A stretch of DNA of 64,000 nt from Chloroflexota bacterium (GCA_016191845.1 JACPVF010000012.1:1-64000), one strand, 5' to 3'; positions 1-11,100 are shown, numbered from the stretch's first letter. The notes: a model not told the origin generated them from the letters alone. Numbers and translations are program-made.

Positions 1-3000
1 GGCCGAGCAGGTGGGAGCGGTGTCGAGCACGGCAGCGGTGTCGCCATCCACGAAGCCCGAGTAGCTGGGCGTGATGGACGGAGCTGCGTCCCCGTATGTG
101 ATCGTCGCGCTCGAGGCCGTCACCGTCAATACAGGCTTGGCTTGCACGGTGAAGACACCGGTGTGGTAAGCGATGGTGTAGTTCGAACCAGCGTTACCAC
201 CCGAGCAGGCGATGGTGTAGGTACCGACCGCAGTGTGTGCACCGCTGACCGAGCAGGTCGGGGCAGTGACGAACGTGTCGGGGTTGACGAAGCCGCTGGC
301 GGTGTAGTCGAAGGTGGGATCGGGGCTGCCGAAGGGGATGCTCTTGTCGTTGGCGGTCACGTCCAGGGTCTTTGCATTGACGGTCACGGAGCCGTTGACG
401 TAGCTGAAGTCGTACTTGTCGTCCATGCCGCCGGCACAAGTGGTGACGTACGGACTGCCGGTCACGGTGAAGGGACCCGGGCCAGCTGTACAGGTCGGGG
501 CGGTGTCGAGCACGGCGACGGTGTCGCCATCCACGAAGCCCGAGTAGCTGGGCGTGATGCTTGGGGTCGCACCATAGGTGATGGTCGGGCTGGAGGCTGT
601 TACCGTCAAGACGGGCTTGGCGGCAGTGACATTGAGCGTGACGGGCACGATCCGGTCACCGTAGGCGTATGGTGTGTCGCTGACGAAGCGCAAGTAGGCC
701 TGGTAGGTTCCTGCTGACAGGCTGGCCGCGTTCACGTTGACCGTGACGGGCGAAGAGCCACTGGCAGAAACGGAACCCGCAGTCGGCGTGGTGCTCAGCC
801 AGGACGATTGCCAGGAGCAAACGCCAGTCTCGCCCGAGTCGGCTACGAAAACCTTCTTGGCGGAGTAACTGGAGGCCCATAAATTGCCATTGCAGTCGAT
901 TTCCAAGGCAGACTGGCCGTTATTGGCGAAGGCTTCTACGCCGCCGCTCAACAGGTTGAAGCCGCCTACGACCGCATAATTGTTGGCTGTGTCCAATACG
1001 GTGACATCATAGTGCGTCGGGGTGGTGGTGCTGTCGGTATTGGAGAGCACGAACAGGTGTTTGGTGCTCGGGTTGTAAGCCAGGCCTGAGATGGACAGAC
1101 TGACCACCTTGGAGTCGAGGATGGTTCCATCGGGCGCAAAGTGGTTGATGACGTAATCGTTCCATGAGCCGGCGTAGTAGGTGTTGGTTACCGGGTCATA
1201 GGCCAGGCCGCGTTCGCTGGTTCCGAAGGCAGGGCAGATCTTGTTGCCTGTGGACACCATGGAAGCCGGGTCCATTTCATAGATGCAGTTATCGCCGCCG
1301 ACGTTGACCTGCCACAACTTGTTGGTGAACGGGTTGTAAGTCATGTCGGCCCCGAAGGTGGTAATCCACGAGGCGGTGATGGTGTTGCCCGTGTTAACTC
1401 CTGCGGTGGTGAAGCGATAGGCTTTGTTATCGCCGCCGCCTGCCACAATGTTGCCAAGCCATAGATCGTTGGCTTCAGTGTTGAAACCAAGACCCCAGGC
1501 TGCGGTCAGACCGGTGTTCCAGGAGGCAGTCACGTTGCCGGCTGCCAGAGGTGGCATGACGGGCACATCGGGCAGAATGCGCAAGGCCGAAGCATCCATA
1601 TCATTCAGATTCTTCGGACCAAGGTGACGGGTGTTATCGGCGAACGGTCCGGTGGGAGCGTAGCCGCCAAACGCGCCGGGGATGGCAAAGACCTCATAAT
1701 TGGCCACTGCACCGCCGGCGTTGGACAGAGTCACAGGCTGGGAGCCGGTGGGGGAACTGACCGAGACGTTGAAGGTCAGGCTGGTGGGCGCCGCGGAGAG
1801 TTTTCCTGCTGCCAGGTTGAAATTCTGGCGCACGATGCCGCCGCTCACCACGGTGGGAGACTGGGTGCCGTTGGCATAGTGGAAGGCGCTGGCCGTCAGG
1901 CTGACGGAGCCGGCCGGCGCACCGATGATGTACATCGGGTGCGGCTGGGAGGCATCCAGGGAATTGTCCACCCAGGTGGCGCTGCGGGCGCCGGCTGTCA
2001 CGCTGGCGTTGCTGATCGCCGCCGATGTGTTGGCGTCGTAGACTCCGCCGGTCACCAGGCCCGCATACGGGACGCACTGGTTGGCTGTGGCGATCTCCAT
2101 GTAATCCATATGGATATCGTTGCCGTATTGGCTGGTGGCATTGAAACCGGGACGGATATTGGTCATGCCCGCGCCGGTGTAGGCGTTGATGTTGACGGTG
2201 TGCTTCTTCCAGCCGGTGCTGCCATCATAACGATAGATGGGATCGCCGACGCTGTTCCAGGAAGTGCCGTTGGTGGAGACTTGCACCTGGATGGTATCAC
2301 CTTCAGTGAACCCAGTGTCGTGATAGACCCACAGGGAGATTTGGGCGCTGGACTGGCCGCTCAGGTCGTAACCGGCGGTCTTTGCCAGGCGGGCGGCGTT
2401 ACCGGCTGTAACGGTCCAGGAGTTGAAATAGGCCAGGCGGGTGCCTTCGTAGGGCGCAACGCCCGAGGGATGCACGGTGGCAGTGGATGTGGTCCAGGCC
2501 GTGTTGGTGGTGGTGCCGGCCGTGCGAGTGCTTGTCCAACCAGTAGGCAGCCCACTCGTCGGGTTGAAACCCTCCGTAAAGAGTACGCTGCCGGGCGTGA
2601 ACTGGTAGCCGGGCGCGGTGCAGGAGGCCAGGTCGGCGGTCAACGCGAAGTTCTGGGTGGCATTGGTCGAGACGGTCAGGCTGGCCGAGCCGGTGCTGTA
2701 GCCGCCGCCCAGGGCGGTGACGGTGAAGATGTACGGACCGCCATCCGCCAGCGAAACACTGTATGCGCCAGTGACCGGGTCGGTGAAGACCGGGCTGTTG
2801 GGATAGCCGCTGATGCTGATGCTGGCGTAGAGCGGCCAGCCGGTGACGGCATTGGTGACCACGCCGGAGATGGTGTGGGCGATGGCCGCGGTCAGGGTGA
2901 AGTTCTGGGTGGTATTGCCACCTGCGGTCACGACTACACCCGGGGCGTTGCTGGCGTTATAGCCGTATCTTGAAGCGGTCACACTATAGGTGCCGGCCGG

Positions 3001-4836
3001 CAGGTCGACCGAGTAATGACCAACTGCATCCGTCGAGGTCACATAGCCGTTGACAGTGATGGTCGCATCGGAGATTGGGTTGCTCCCGTCAGTGACGGTG
3101 CCATTCAGGTTGCCGGTTGGCAGGGCCGTGCAGGACGGGAAGCGGAAGGAACCGATGCGGGTCTTCCAGCTGGTGGCAGAGGTGGCTGAGTAATATTCCG
3201 ACGTGTACCAGAAGGTACAGCCATCCACGGGGTCGACTCCCATCATGGCGTAGTCGCCCCAGCGATAGGAGGTGCTGGTCTGTGAGCCGCTGCCCGCGAT
3301 GAGCGTGGATTCACCCTGAGGCAGGGTGCTGGCCGTATCGCTGGACAGGCGTCCCGTGTAACGGATGGACGGGTACATGCTGCTGCTCGAAACCGAGTAG
3401 CCCAGGCCCATGTTGCCGGCGTCATCCATGGCAATCGAGCCGAGCCAGCGGTGGAGCGAGTCGGCGGGAGCGTAGACGCTTTCCTGGTTGATGGCCCAGC
3501 CACTGCCGGAATTGCGCAGTTCGAACCAGTGGATGCCTGCGCGAGACGAGCCGGCGTCCACGGTGTGGGTGGTGACCAGGGTGGAGTACGAGCCAAAGTT
3601 GCGGTATTGCAGGCGGTACATCAGGCGGTCGGCCAGCGCGTCCACCTTGACGGTGGTGCCGGATTGCGGCACGCAGTTGCGCACGCCGTCGCACAGCACA
3701 GCCACGTTGGAGGTGGCCAGCTTATAGTTGGGTGTGTAACTGGCATCCGTGCCGAAGGTGGTGTTGGCCGTGTTGGCCCAGTCCACATGGAAGGCCCAGA
3801 TACGCAGGTTGTCGGTTGTGTCGCCGCTGATCCAGGTGCTGTCATCCCATTCCATGAAATAGTTGGGTGTGCCAGCTGCCGGGGCGGGACCGTCCAGGTC
3901 TGAGGGCAGCATGCCGCCGTAGTTGCTGTTGACTCCGCCGACGTTGATGTAGATCATACGTGCGGGCAGGCCTTGCAGCATCTGCGAGCGTTCGAAGGCG
4001 GCCACGCCGGCTCCGGCCCAGGCCTCTGTCGAACCATTGAACTGGTTGACCGACATGTAATACCCGTCAGGCCAGACGCCGAAATGCGGGTAGTCATTCA
4101 TGTTGACGGTGCTGGTCTGGAAGTCATACAGATACCAGGCCCCCGTCGGGTCGGCGGTGGCCGAGACAGCGATGCACTGGTGGAAGTTGTTCGGGAATTG
4201 CAGCGCGAACTGGCTCATCATCCAGCGATTGGCCAGGTGATCGTAGAGCGTAATCGGGTCGCCATCGTTGTTGGCGGCGCAGATCCCTCCCAGACTGCTA
4301 AACAGCGCATTGCCAGCCATGGGGCTGGCCAGTTTAGCCACCGGGGCGGCCGGGTTGGTCACGTCCCAGATCTGGAAGTACAGGTTCACCCACTGGACGT
4401 AGTATTTCTTGCCAGTGGCGGGATCATAACCAATGTCGCCCTGGGTATCGGGCGGCAGGACGCCGGCAATGTTGTTGACGCCGTCGAAATTGGCTTCGGT
4501 GGTGGGCATGTTGTTGCCAACCGGACGATCTTGCAGGATCGAGCGGTCGAACTCCCCATCACTCGCCGCATTGAGTGCTTTGGGAAGGGCCAGGCGCTCG
4601 GTGGCCTGTTTCAGGTAACTAGGGGCCTCGGCGGGATTGGCCGCTTCGAGAGCCAGTTCTCCCAGCGGACGGCTGACGCCGTGGCTGGATGCATCGATCA
4701 CTTGCATATTGGGCAGGGATTGGGTCTTGGGGCTTGGGCTGGCTGCGGCGTAGGCCGTGTTCGGCACGCCGACAGCGCCGACGAGCATTGCCAACAGCGT
4801 GATGAAGCTGGCAATGTTCCATAGTTTGGTTCGCAT
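1..4836 (-). CDS. Large exported multidomain protein with MBG repeats, C-terminus beyond the window
   Basis: The frame is open from the ATG at 4836 to base 1 (1,612 codons), so the C-terminus is missing. Residues 1-30 are a signal peptide (MRTKLWNI, hydrophobic core, AYA cleavage site). Residues about 70-570 resemble the N-terminal part of the next gene (5347-7623), sharing NDYPHFGVWPD and DRLMYRLQYRNFG. Then come two carboxypeptidase-regulatory-like sandwiches (about 570-735), an adhesin or MAM-like segment with FTEGFNP (735-920), a third regulatory-like sandwich (920-1000), a beta-propeller-like stretch (1070-1350) and MBG-type Ig-like modules (from about 1400; TITYG, SYSGFVDGDT). GAGGAG lies six bases before ATG. 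It probably acts at the cell surface as an adhesin or structural protein; the enzymatic role, if any, is unknown. Whether it ends in SLH modules like its neighbours cannot be seen. Confidence 0.85.
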   Translation of the reverse strand, partial: MRTKLWNIASFITLLAMLVGAVGVPNTAYAAASPSPKTQSLPNMQVIDASSHGVSRPLGELALEAANPAEAPSYLKQATERLALPKALNAASDGEFDRSILQDRPVGNNMPTTEANFDGVNNIAGVLPPDTQGDIGYDPATGKKYYVQWVNLYFQIWDVTNPAAPVAKLASPMAGNALFSSLGGICAANNDGDPITLYDHLANRWMMSQFALQFPNNFHQCIAVSATADPTGAWYLYDFQTSTVNMNDYPHFGVWPDGYYMSVNQFNGSTEAWAGAGVAAFERSQMLQGLPARMIYINVGGVNSNYGGMLPSDLDGPAPAAGTPNYFMEWDDSTWISGDTTDNLRIWAFHVDWANTANTTFGTDASYTPNYKLATSNVAVLCDGVRNCVPQSGTTVKVDALADRLMYRLQYRNFGSYSTLVTTHTVDAGSSRAGIHWFELRNSGSGWAINQESVYAPADSLHRWLGSIAMDDAGNMGLGYSVSSSSMYPSIRYTGRLSSDTASTLPQGESTLIAGSGSQTSTSYRWGDYAMMGVDPVDGCTFWYTSEYYSATSATSWKTRIGSFRFPSCTALPTGNLNGTVTDGSNPISDATITVNGYVTSTDAVGHYSVDLPAGTYSVTASRYGYNASNAPGVVVTAGGNTTQNFTLTAAIAHTISGVVTNAVTGWPLYASISISGYPNSPVFTDPVTGAYSVSLADGGPYIFTVTALGGGYSTGSASLTVSTNATQNFALTADLASCTAPGYQFTPGSVLFTEGFNPTSGLPTGWTSTRTAGTTTNTAWTTSTATVHPSGVAPYEGTRLAYFNSWTVTAGNAARLAKTAGYDLSGQSSAQISLWVYHDTGFTEGDTIQVQVSTNGTSWNSVGDPIYRYDGSTGWKKHTVNINAYTGAGMTNIRPGFNATSQYGNDIHMDYMEIATANQCVPYAGLVTGGVYDANTSAAISNASVTAGARSATWVDNSLDASQPHPMYIIGAPAGSVSLTASAFHYANGTQSPTVVSGGIVRQNFNLAAGKLSAAPTSLTFNVSVSSPTGSQPVTLSNAGGAVANYEVFAIPGAFGGYAPTGPFADNTRHLGPKNLNDMDASALRILPDVPVMPPLAAGNVTASWNTGLTAAWGLGFNTEANDLWLGNIVAGGGDNKAYRFTTAGVNTGNTITASWITTFGADMTYNPFTNKLWQVNVGGDNCIYEMDPASMVSTGNKICPAFGTSERGLAYDPVTNTYYAGSWNDYVINHFAPDGTILDSKVVSLSISGLAYNPSTKHLFVLSNTDSTTTPTHYDVTVLDTANNYAVVGGFNLLSGGVEAFANNGQSALEIDCNGNLWASSYSAKKVFVADSGETGVCSWQSSWLSTTPTAGSVSASGSSPVTVNVNAASLSAGTYQAYLRFVSDTPYAYGDRIVPVTLNVTAAKPVLTVTASSPTITYGATPSITPSYSGFVDGDTVAVLDTAPTCTAGPGPFTVTGSPYVTTCAGGMDDKYDFSYVNGSVTVNAKTLDVTANDKSIPFGSPDPTFDYTASGFVNPDTFVTAPTCSVSGAHTAVGTYTIACSGGNAGSNYTIAYHTGVFTVQAKPVLTVTASSATITYGDAAPSITPSYSGFVDGDTAAVLDTAPTCSA
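8..623 (-). repeat. Direct repeat inside the MBG-module region
   Basis: A stretch at 491-623 recurs at about 8-140, offset by 483 bases (161 codons). The first 69 bases of each copy differ at only a few positions and encode the SYSGFVDGDT part of an MBG module; a second, different MBG module separates the copies. The repeat probably continues beyond base 1. Confidence 0.7.
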
Positions 4837-5286
4837 TTTATTCTCCTCAGAATTTGGTACGTTTTGACGTGCGTGGGACTTGCGCTTGTATGTAATTGAG
4901 AGAAGTTTCTCCTCGAGTGAATTTCTTCCATGCTCACAAAATAAAACATACAACAGCATCGCTAAGATCGACGCGGAAGATCGTGGGAATAAACGTGTTT
5001 TTTAACAAATGGATATTCACGAGATTCCTTGCTGATATGCAACAAAAACCAATCAACTTTGTTGACTGGTCTTTGCTTTTTGCAGGCATCCGGGCAAAAG
5101 GGCAAATGGATTGCCCCGAGCGTACCGATAATATAAGACTGGATATTGTTTACCTGTAAAGACGTTTTCCACCCAAACTGCAGTTTTCTTAACGGGAGTA
5201 TAGCAGAGCGGATTTGCCCAAGAAGAAATTAATTTGGAAGTGAGCTTACAAAATTGATAACTCTAAAGAGGGGGCCAAAAACAAAT
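4837..5286. other. Long leader and promoter region of the large exported protein
   Basis: This is 450 bases without a credible gene. It must hold the minus-strand promoter of the gene starting at 4836; a weak candidate is TTTACA (5155-5160) with TATATT (5130-5135), whose 19-base spacer is long. A near-perfect inverted repeat lies at 5048-5070 (ten-base arms, one mismatch, three-base loop). A start-less GAGGAGAA lies at 4907-4914. Confidence 0.4.
4907..4914 (-). promoter_or_regulatory. Shine-Dalgarno-like leader motif without a start codon
   Basis: GAGGAGAA on the minus strand, about 70 bases before the start at 4836, with no start codon in reach. It is the weakest of four equivalently placed motifs in the leaders of the exported-protein genes. 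Confidence 0.3.
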
Positions 5287-5312
5287 CGAGGCGGAGGAAA
5301 ACCTCCGCCTCG
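5287..5312 (-). terminator. Rho-independent terminator
   Basis: Eleven-base perfect stem (CGAGGCGGAGG / CCTCCGCCTCG) with an AAAA loop, followed on the minus strand by a T-rich stretch. It ends the transcript of the gene with its stop at 5347. Confidence 0.85.
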
Positions 5313-5346
5313 AAAGACGTACTAGTAGTGAATCTATCCTGTCGTG

Positions 5347-7623
5347 TTACGGAAGCAGTTCGAACACGCGGATCAGGAAGACGGCCATTTCGGCGCGGGA
5401 GACGTTGGTGTCGGGGCAGAAGTTGCCACCGCCGCAGCCACCCGAGATGCCTTCAGTGGCGAACTGTTCGACCCAGTCCTTGGCCCAGTAGGTGCCGGGG
5501 ACGTCACCGAACATCGTGCCGGTGCCGGTCGGGGGTGTGTAAGCGGAACCGTGCTCGATGCGGAGCAGGAAGACCGCCATCTGCGCGCGGGTCACAGAAG
5601 CATCCGGGCAGAAGAGGCCGGTGCCGCAGCCGCCGGTGATGCCTTCAGAGGCCAGCTGTTCGATCCAGGCGGCCGCCCAGTGAGTGGTGGGCACGTCGGT
5701 GAACACGCCGGTCGCGGTGGGCGGAGTGTAGGCGGAGCCGTGCTCGAGGCGGAGCAGGAAGACGGCCATTTCAGCACGGGTCACGGTGCTGGTCGGGCAG
5801 TAGTTGCCAGCGCCGCAGCCACCGGTGATGCCCATGTCAGACAGACGGTACACGAACGGGGCATACCAGTCGAGGTCGGTTACATCCGCGAAGGGAGTGT
5901 GCGGCTTGCAGGTAGGATACGTGAAGGCGCCGATATAGGTGTACCACTCGGCCGAGGAGTTCACGCGGTTCCATTCCTGGGTGTACCAGAACTGGCAGTC
6001 GTCGGTGGGCGAGAGGGAGATCGAGCTATAGTCGCCCCAGCGGGCGGCGCTGTGGGTCTGGCTGCCGGTACCGGCGAGCATGACGCTCTCACCCTGAGGC
6101 AGGGTGTTGACCGGGTCGGTGGTCAGGCGGCCGGCGTAGCGGATGCCCGGGTAGATCGAGGTGCCGTCGGAGATGCTATAGCCGATGGCCAGGTTGCCGT
6201 TGCCATCGAGGGCGGCGGAACCCATCCAGCGATGCGCTGCATCGGGTGAGTAGGTGCCCTGCTGGTCCACGCCCCAGACGCCATTGACCTTGTGCAGTTC
6301 ATACCAGCGGATGCCAGCATGACCAGCGGGGTCGTTCACGTCCACGGTGTGGTTGGTGACCAGGGTCTGATAGGTGCCAAAGTTGCGGTATTGCAGGCGG
6401 TACATCAGGCGGTCGGCGATGGCATCCACGCCCTGAACGGTGCCGGGCTGCGGGATACAGTTGCGGGCATAGCCAGCGCAGACTTCGGAGTCGAAGGCCG
6501 CCACGGGCAGGGTGGCCACCTGGGTGAAGGTGCCGGTGCCAGCCGTCCAGTTGACGGCGAAGTCCCAGATCTGCACCTGGTCGGGCGAGTAGCCCCAGGC
6601 GTCATCGTCGAACTGCATGAAGTGGTTGGGTTCGCCAGCCGGTGGGACCGGGCCGTCGAGGTCGGAGGGCAGCATGCCGCCCAGGACGCACTCGGGCTCG
6701 GTGCTGGTGCAGGAAGCAGCAGTGTCGATGTAGACCATGCGGGCGTTGCCGCCGGTCAGCATCAGGCTGCGCTCATAGGCTACCACGCCCTGGCCAGCCC
6801 AGGAACCGCCGGAGAACTGGTTCATGGACATGTAGTAGGCATCCGGCCACACACCAAAGTGCGGGTAGTCGTTCATGACCGGGAACTGGTACTCATAGCG
6901 GTACCAGGCGCCCAGCGGGTCACTGGTGGCGGAGATGGCGATGCACTCGGAGAAGGGCGGGTTGGGGTAGTTCGGCAGGGCGAACTGCGAGACCAGCCAA
7001 CGCTTGGCCAGGTGGTCGTACTGCACGATCGGGTCGCCATCATCCCAGGTTTCGCAGGCGCCGCCGAAGCCAGCGAACAGCGTGCGGCTCATGGCGGCCG
7101 GGCCGAAGACGGTCAGGGGCAGGCCAGTGTTCGGGTTGACCTGGGTGATATCCCAAACGGTCCAGACGTTGTTGACGGTCTGGATGTAGTGGGTGTCGCT
7201 GACGTCACCGTTGGTATCGGGAGGCAGCACGCCGTAGCCCTGGACGGTGCGGTTGGTGCCCTGATTGGCGCCGTTCAAGCCGGTGTCGAGGTTGGGCATC
7301 GGGTCTTCGTAGTATTTCTTGTTGCCGGCGTTGGTCTGCAGGGCGCCATCCACCTTGCTGGTGTTGGTGTCCACGACCTTGCGGTTGCTATCGAAGGCCA
7401 GGGGGATACGGTCAGGCTTGGCCTCGGTGGCATTCAGCACCGGGACGTTGCGCATCTGGGGGGACATATCGTGGCGGACGGGGTACTTTGTCTCACCGGT
7501 CAAGGAACGCTGGGTGGGGGCGGCATTTGTGCGCGCATCCACGCCCATCGGGGCCACGGCCGCGAAGACCATTACGATCAAAGCAAGCAACGAAAGAGCG
7601 CGTTGCAGTTTCTGAGTTGACAT
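5347..7623 (-). CDS. Exported protein with three SLH-type modules, paralogue of the preceding gene's N-terminus
   Basis: 758 residues. Residues 1-30 are a signal peptide (MSTQKLQRAL, hydrophobic core, VDA site). Residues about 70-570 form a large domain of unknown function shared with the gene at 1-4836 (VLPPDTNGDV, NDYPHFGVWPD, DRLMYRLQYRNFG, LPQGES), rich in aromatic and WD-like strands and plausibly a beta-propeller. Residues about 575-758 are three SLH-type modules, each with a cysteine pair (GGCGAGNYCP, GGCGTGLFCP, GGCGGGNFCP) and an R-A-E/Q-M-A-V-F-L core, which would hold the protein at the cell wall or S-layer. AAAGGAGA precedes the ATG by seven bases. Monocistronic: own terminator and a long leader. 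No catalytic motif was recognised. Confidence 0.88.
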   Translation of the reverse strand: MSTQKLQRALSLLALIVMVFAAVAPMGVDARTNAAPTQRSLTGETKYPVRHDMSPQMRNVPVLNATEAKPDRIPLAFDSNRKVVDTNTSKVDGALQTNAGNKKYYEDPMPNLDTGLNGANQGTNRTVQGYGVLPPDTNGDVSDTHYIQTVNNVWTVWDITQVNPNTGLPLTVFGPAAMSRTLFAGFGGACETWDDGDPIVQYDHLAKRWLVSQFALPNYPNPPFSECIAISATSDPLGAWYRYEYQFPVMNDYPHFGVWPDAYYMSMNQFSGGSWAGQGVVAYERSLMLTGGNARMVYIDTAASCTSTEPECVLGGMLPSDLDGPVPPAGEPNHFMQFDDDAWGYSPDQVQIWDFAVNWTAGTGTFTQVATLPVAAFDSEVCAGYARNCIPQPGTVQGVDAIADRLMYRLQYRNFGTYQTLVTNHTVDVNDPAGHAGIRWYELHKVNGVWGVDQQGTYSPDAAHRWMGSAALDGNGNLAIGYSISDGTSIYPGIRYAGRLTTDPVNTLPQGESVMLAGTGSQTHSAARWGDYSSISLSPTDDCQFWYTQEWNRVNSSAEWYTYIGAFTYPTCKPHTPFADVTDLDWYAPFVYRLSDMGITGGCGAGNYCPTSTVTRAEMAVFLLRLEHGSAYTPPTATGVFTDVPTTHWAAAWIEQLASEGITGGCGTGLFCPDASVTRAQMAVFLLRIEHGSAYTPPTGTGTMFGDVPGTYWAKDWVEQFATEGISGGCGGGNFCPDTNVSRAEMAVFLIRVFELLP

Positions 7624-8084
7624 TATGCATTCTCCTTTTGGTATGTTGTGCTCAAAATGCGGACGAGCAATGCAGGAACCTGGTTGGCGACCACCTCCTT
7701 TCGGCGCAGATCCGATATTTGTGATGGAATGACTTTGCTCCTCATCGAACGGACCGGTAAATTAAATCAACCTTTCACGTCGCGACGAACGACTGGAAAG
7801 GTTCTTACCCTGTTTTGAGCGTTACTTTGGATAAAGGAATGCGGGATGTCCTGAGCACTGATTTGTCCATCAATTCGTGTTGAAAGAACTCACGTGCCGG
7901 CTGACTTAAAAAGTATATCACAGGCGTCAACCCTAAAATAGTACCAGCCAGCTTAAAATTTTGATGAGAAGTCATCTCAAAAATGGCTAAAATGCCTTAC
8001 ACTGCTGGATTACCCTCGTAAATTTGGGAGTTTTGCCCAGCAAGGGTATTTTTGAGACAAGTTCGAGTTTTCTGTGTCATAAAA
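7624..8084. other. Long leader and promoter region of the SLH paralogue
   Basis: About 460 bases without a credible gene. The best minus-strand promoter signal is an extended -10, TGATATACT, at 7912-7920, which would give a leader near 280 bases; no good -35 was found. An extended Shine-Dalgarno-like motif lies at 7691-7701. Confidence 0.35.
7691..7701 (-). promoter_or_regulatory. Extended Shine-Dalgarno-like leader motif without a start codon
   Basis: AAAGGAGGTGG on the minus strand, nearly the full complement of a 16S rRNA 3' end, 68 bases before the start at 7623. No start codon follows at usable spacing, and the real start has its own ribosome binding site. It may stabilise the mRNA or act as a ribosome standby site. 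Confidence 0.45.
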
Positions 8085-8117
8085 AAATCCCCCGGGCGAT
8101 GTTCACCCGGGGGATTT
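8085..8117 (-). terminator. Rho-independent terminator
   Basis: Twelve-base perfect stem (AAATCCCCCGGG / CCCGGGGGATTT), nine-base loop, followed by seven T on the minus strand. It ends the S8 protease transcript. Confidence 0.9.
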
Positions 8118-8131
8118 CGTATAGAAAGGAT

Positions 8132-11100
8132 TTATGGGAGGTTGAAAGCCTTGACCAGGAAGACGGCCATCTGGGCGCGGGTCACCGTGCCGTTCGGGCA
8201 GAAGTTCCCACCACCGCAGCCAGTGGTGATGCCTTGGTTCGCCAGATCTTCAATCCAGTCCGCTGCGAAGTCACCGGAGGCGACATCGGTGAATAGCGTT
8301 CCGGTAGCTGTCGGGGGAGTATAGGAGGAGCCATTGACAGCCCGCAACAAGAAGACGGCCATCTGAGCGCGGGTGATATTAGAATTCGGGCAGTAGTTTC
8401 CACCACCACAGCCACCCGTGATTCCTTCGGCGTATAACTGTTCAATCCAAGCGGCCGCGAAATCGCCGGCATCAACGTCGTTGAAGACGGTGCCAGTTGC
8501 AGCCGGGGGATTGTATGAAGGTCCATGCTCAGCACGTAGCAGGAAGATGGCCATTTCGGCGCGGGTCACATTGCTTTCCGGGCAGTACACAAGTGGGGAG
8601 ACGCCGCAGCCTGTGGTAATGCCATCATCGTATAGACGCTGGATGTAGCTCCAAGCCCAGTACGTACCAGGAACGTCAGCGAAGGTGACCGACTTGAGAA
8701 CGTTGTAGGTTTCGGAAGTAAAGTCGCCATTGCCGACACCAATGCCGCCCAGGCGGTTTCCGTCTGCGTCCTTGATGGAGTCATTGTCGGCCAATCGCAG
8801 GCTCAAAGTGCCATCGCCCGAGCCGGTGTCTACGGTAACGATGTACTTATCGGTATCGCCGCCCACGGAGACGATGGAAGCGCCTGACAAACCGGTCGAT
8901 TCAACGAAGAAGTCGGCCGCATCCACGCCGGTCACAGGAGTATTGAACTTAACCTGGAAGTCGACGGTCTGAGCGTTGGTCGGGTTCGGGTCATCACGCG
9001 AGATGTAGAGCACAGTGGGCGGGAGCAACAGAACCTGAGCCGAGTTGGCGGCGTTGTGCGTGCGCAGGAAGAGCAGACCCTTCGAGCCATTGGCGGCGAT
9101 GTTGGTCTTGTCATACCCGATGGTGAAGGTCGGCTGGGCACCTTGGACGTCATACCAGTACGGTTCGCCGGTGTAGTTCGGATCCAGCGGGCTGAAAGAT
9201 TCCGCCTGATAGTCGTAGTGGTAGGTCTCCGTGCTGTCGATTACACCCGAGCCATCACGGCTGAAGGTGCGGATGGTGAAGTCGAAGTCAGAGTTGGTGC
9301 CATCCAAACCGAGGGAGGCCGCATCGATGGGCAACACCATCACATTGTTATTGAAGAGATTGGTGTTGTAGTTGCCGCTCAACTGGTTGACATAATAATC
9401 AGCGTTACAGTTACTGGTAGCGAGATCACAGTAGGCGGTGAACATTACGTCATCGGTTGTGCCGGTGAAGAAGCCCTGGGTGGTATTGAAGATGACAAAA
9501 TCATCGGTGCCATCTTCATTGGTGTCCACATAGATGTCGAATTCCACAGCCTGGGAGGTGTCCCAGCGGCTGTATGTGGACAAGCCAAAGAACAAGGTTG
9601 GTGTAGAGGGATAGAAACCATAGTCCGACATTACACCGACATATTGCACGTCGGCAGCATCGGATCCACCCATGCTGGAGGTTTCATTGGCATCTTCACC
9701 CATGTACTCCAAGATATAGGCAAGGGAGCTATCGTCGGCTGTATCCACCGGAACACCGGAGAGTGTGAGGTCGAACGTGCCACTCGCAGCGTCGGGCAGA
9801 TTAATGCCGGTTTCGAGCACGCTCATGGCGGCTGCCGGGCGGGCGGCAATGTGAACCGGAACGCGCAGGGACGGCTCGCTACCGGTGGAGGTGAGGGTCA
9901 CATACCCGCCGCCTTCACTGAAACGCTGGCGGCTGCCGGTGACAATGGTCGGGTCGAAAGCTCCCACCAGGTTCGCAGGATTAACTGTGGCCTGTACCTT
10001 GATTTCGAGCGTGCCGTTGGCCGGGACAGTAATTGGGTTCGAGAGAGCCGCGCCGTTGCCGTCCAGCAGGGTGAATACCAAGCCGGCGTTAGCCTGATAG
10101 CGCGAGTCAAAGGTCACGTTATAAGATTGTGCCGAGGCGCTCTTGTTCGAGATAGTAATGCTCTTGGTGAAGGTTTGGGTGGTAACCACATCCACCGCAC
10201 CGAAGGCAACGCTGACTTGGCCGGGATCGTTCTTGTAATAGGCGATCACGTCCGACTGTACAGCACTGGCTACGCTGGCACGGCCAGCACCGACGCGCGT
10301 GGGTGAATACAGGTTGCCGGTGTGACCCAAGCCAGCATACACGTCATTGGTGGCGGTGTTCATCGCCAGAGCCTTGAGTTCAGCCACAGACCAAGTCGGG
10401 TGCTGTTCGCGCAACAGGGCCATGATACCAGCCACATGCGGTGAGGCCATGGAAGTTCCACCGTAGCTGATGCCTCGATTCCCAGTGCCGGTAGCAGTGG
10501 AATAGATCGAATCACCCGGGGCGGCGATATCAGGCTTGAGCAGCGTGCCGCCGCGGGCCGGGCCGCGTGAGCTAGAGGAAACCAGCGTATCTTCCACGGA
10601 GGAATCCGTCATCAGGAATTGGTCTCGATATTGCGAAGTCAGGCGGATGGTGACGGTGGCAGGAACGGCTAGTTGAGCTCTAATCGCGTTGCCGACTGCC
10701 AGAGTGGTCATCATCGAGGGAATGGTAATGGTGGCATCTGTGCCGCCCATAACGAACGGGAAGCCAGCCACGTTATTGGCTACGAGGACACCGATGGCGC
10801 CCTTGAGCTGGGCATTCTTGACCTTTACGGTGAAGTTACAGGTACCACGGTCAATCAATGCAATCTTGCCTGTCAGGTCTTCAGTGATGGCCGTACAGCC
10901 GTTGGCCGGGGTCGTGGTAGCTACATCGGCAGTGACGCCAGTTGTACCAGGGTCAGAGCCAAAGCCTGCTTCCACGGCTGGGTGGGTGCCAACCAATGCG
11001 GCGGGAGCGGTGGCTTCCAGGGCGCTGACGACGGCACCGGAATCAACCGAATTGGCAGTGCTGATAGCGTAGCGTGCCATGCCTGGGGCGCCAGTGATGT

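Noticed and set aside
1624-2973. Long plus-strand open frames opposite the exported-protein genes (also 3973-4824, 6292-7620, 9056-10306 and 14632-15567).
   Set aside because: They are antisense shadows of GC-rich coding frames: low-complexity Gly/Arg/Val/His-rich sequence, no ribosome binding sites, no family signatures, while the minus strand carries clear domains.
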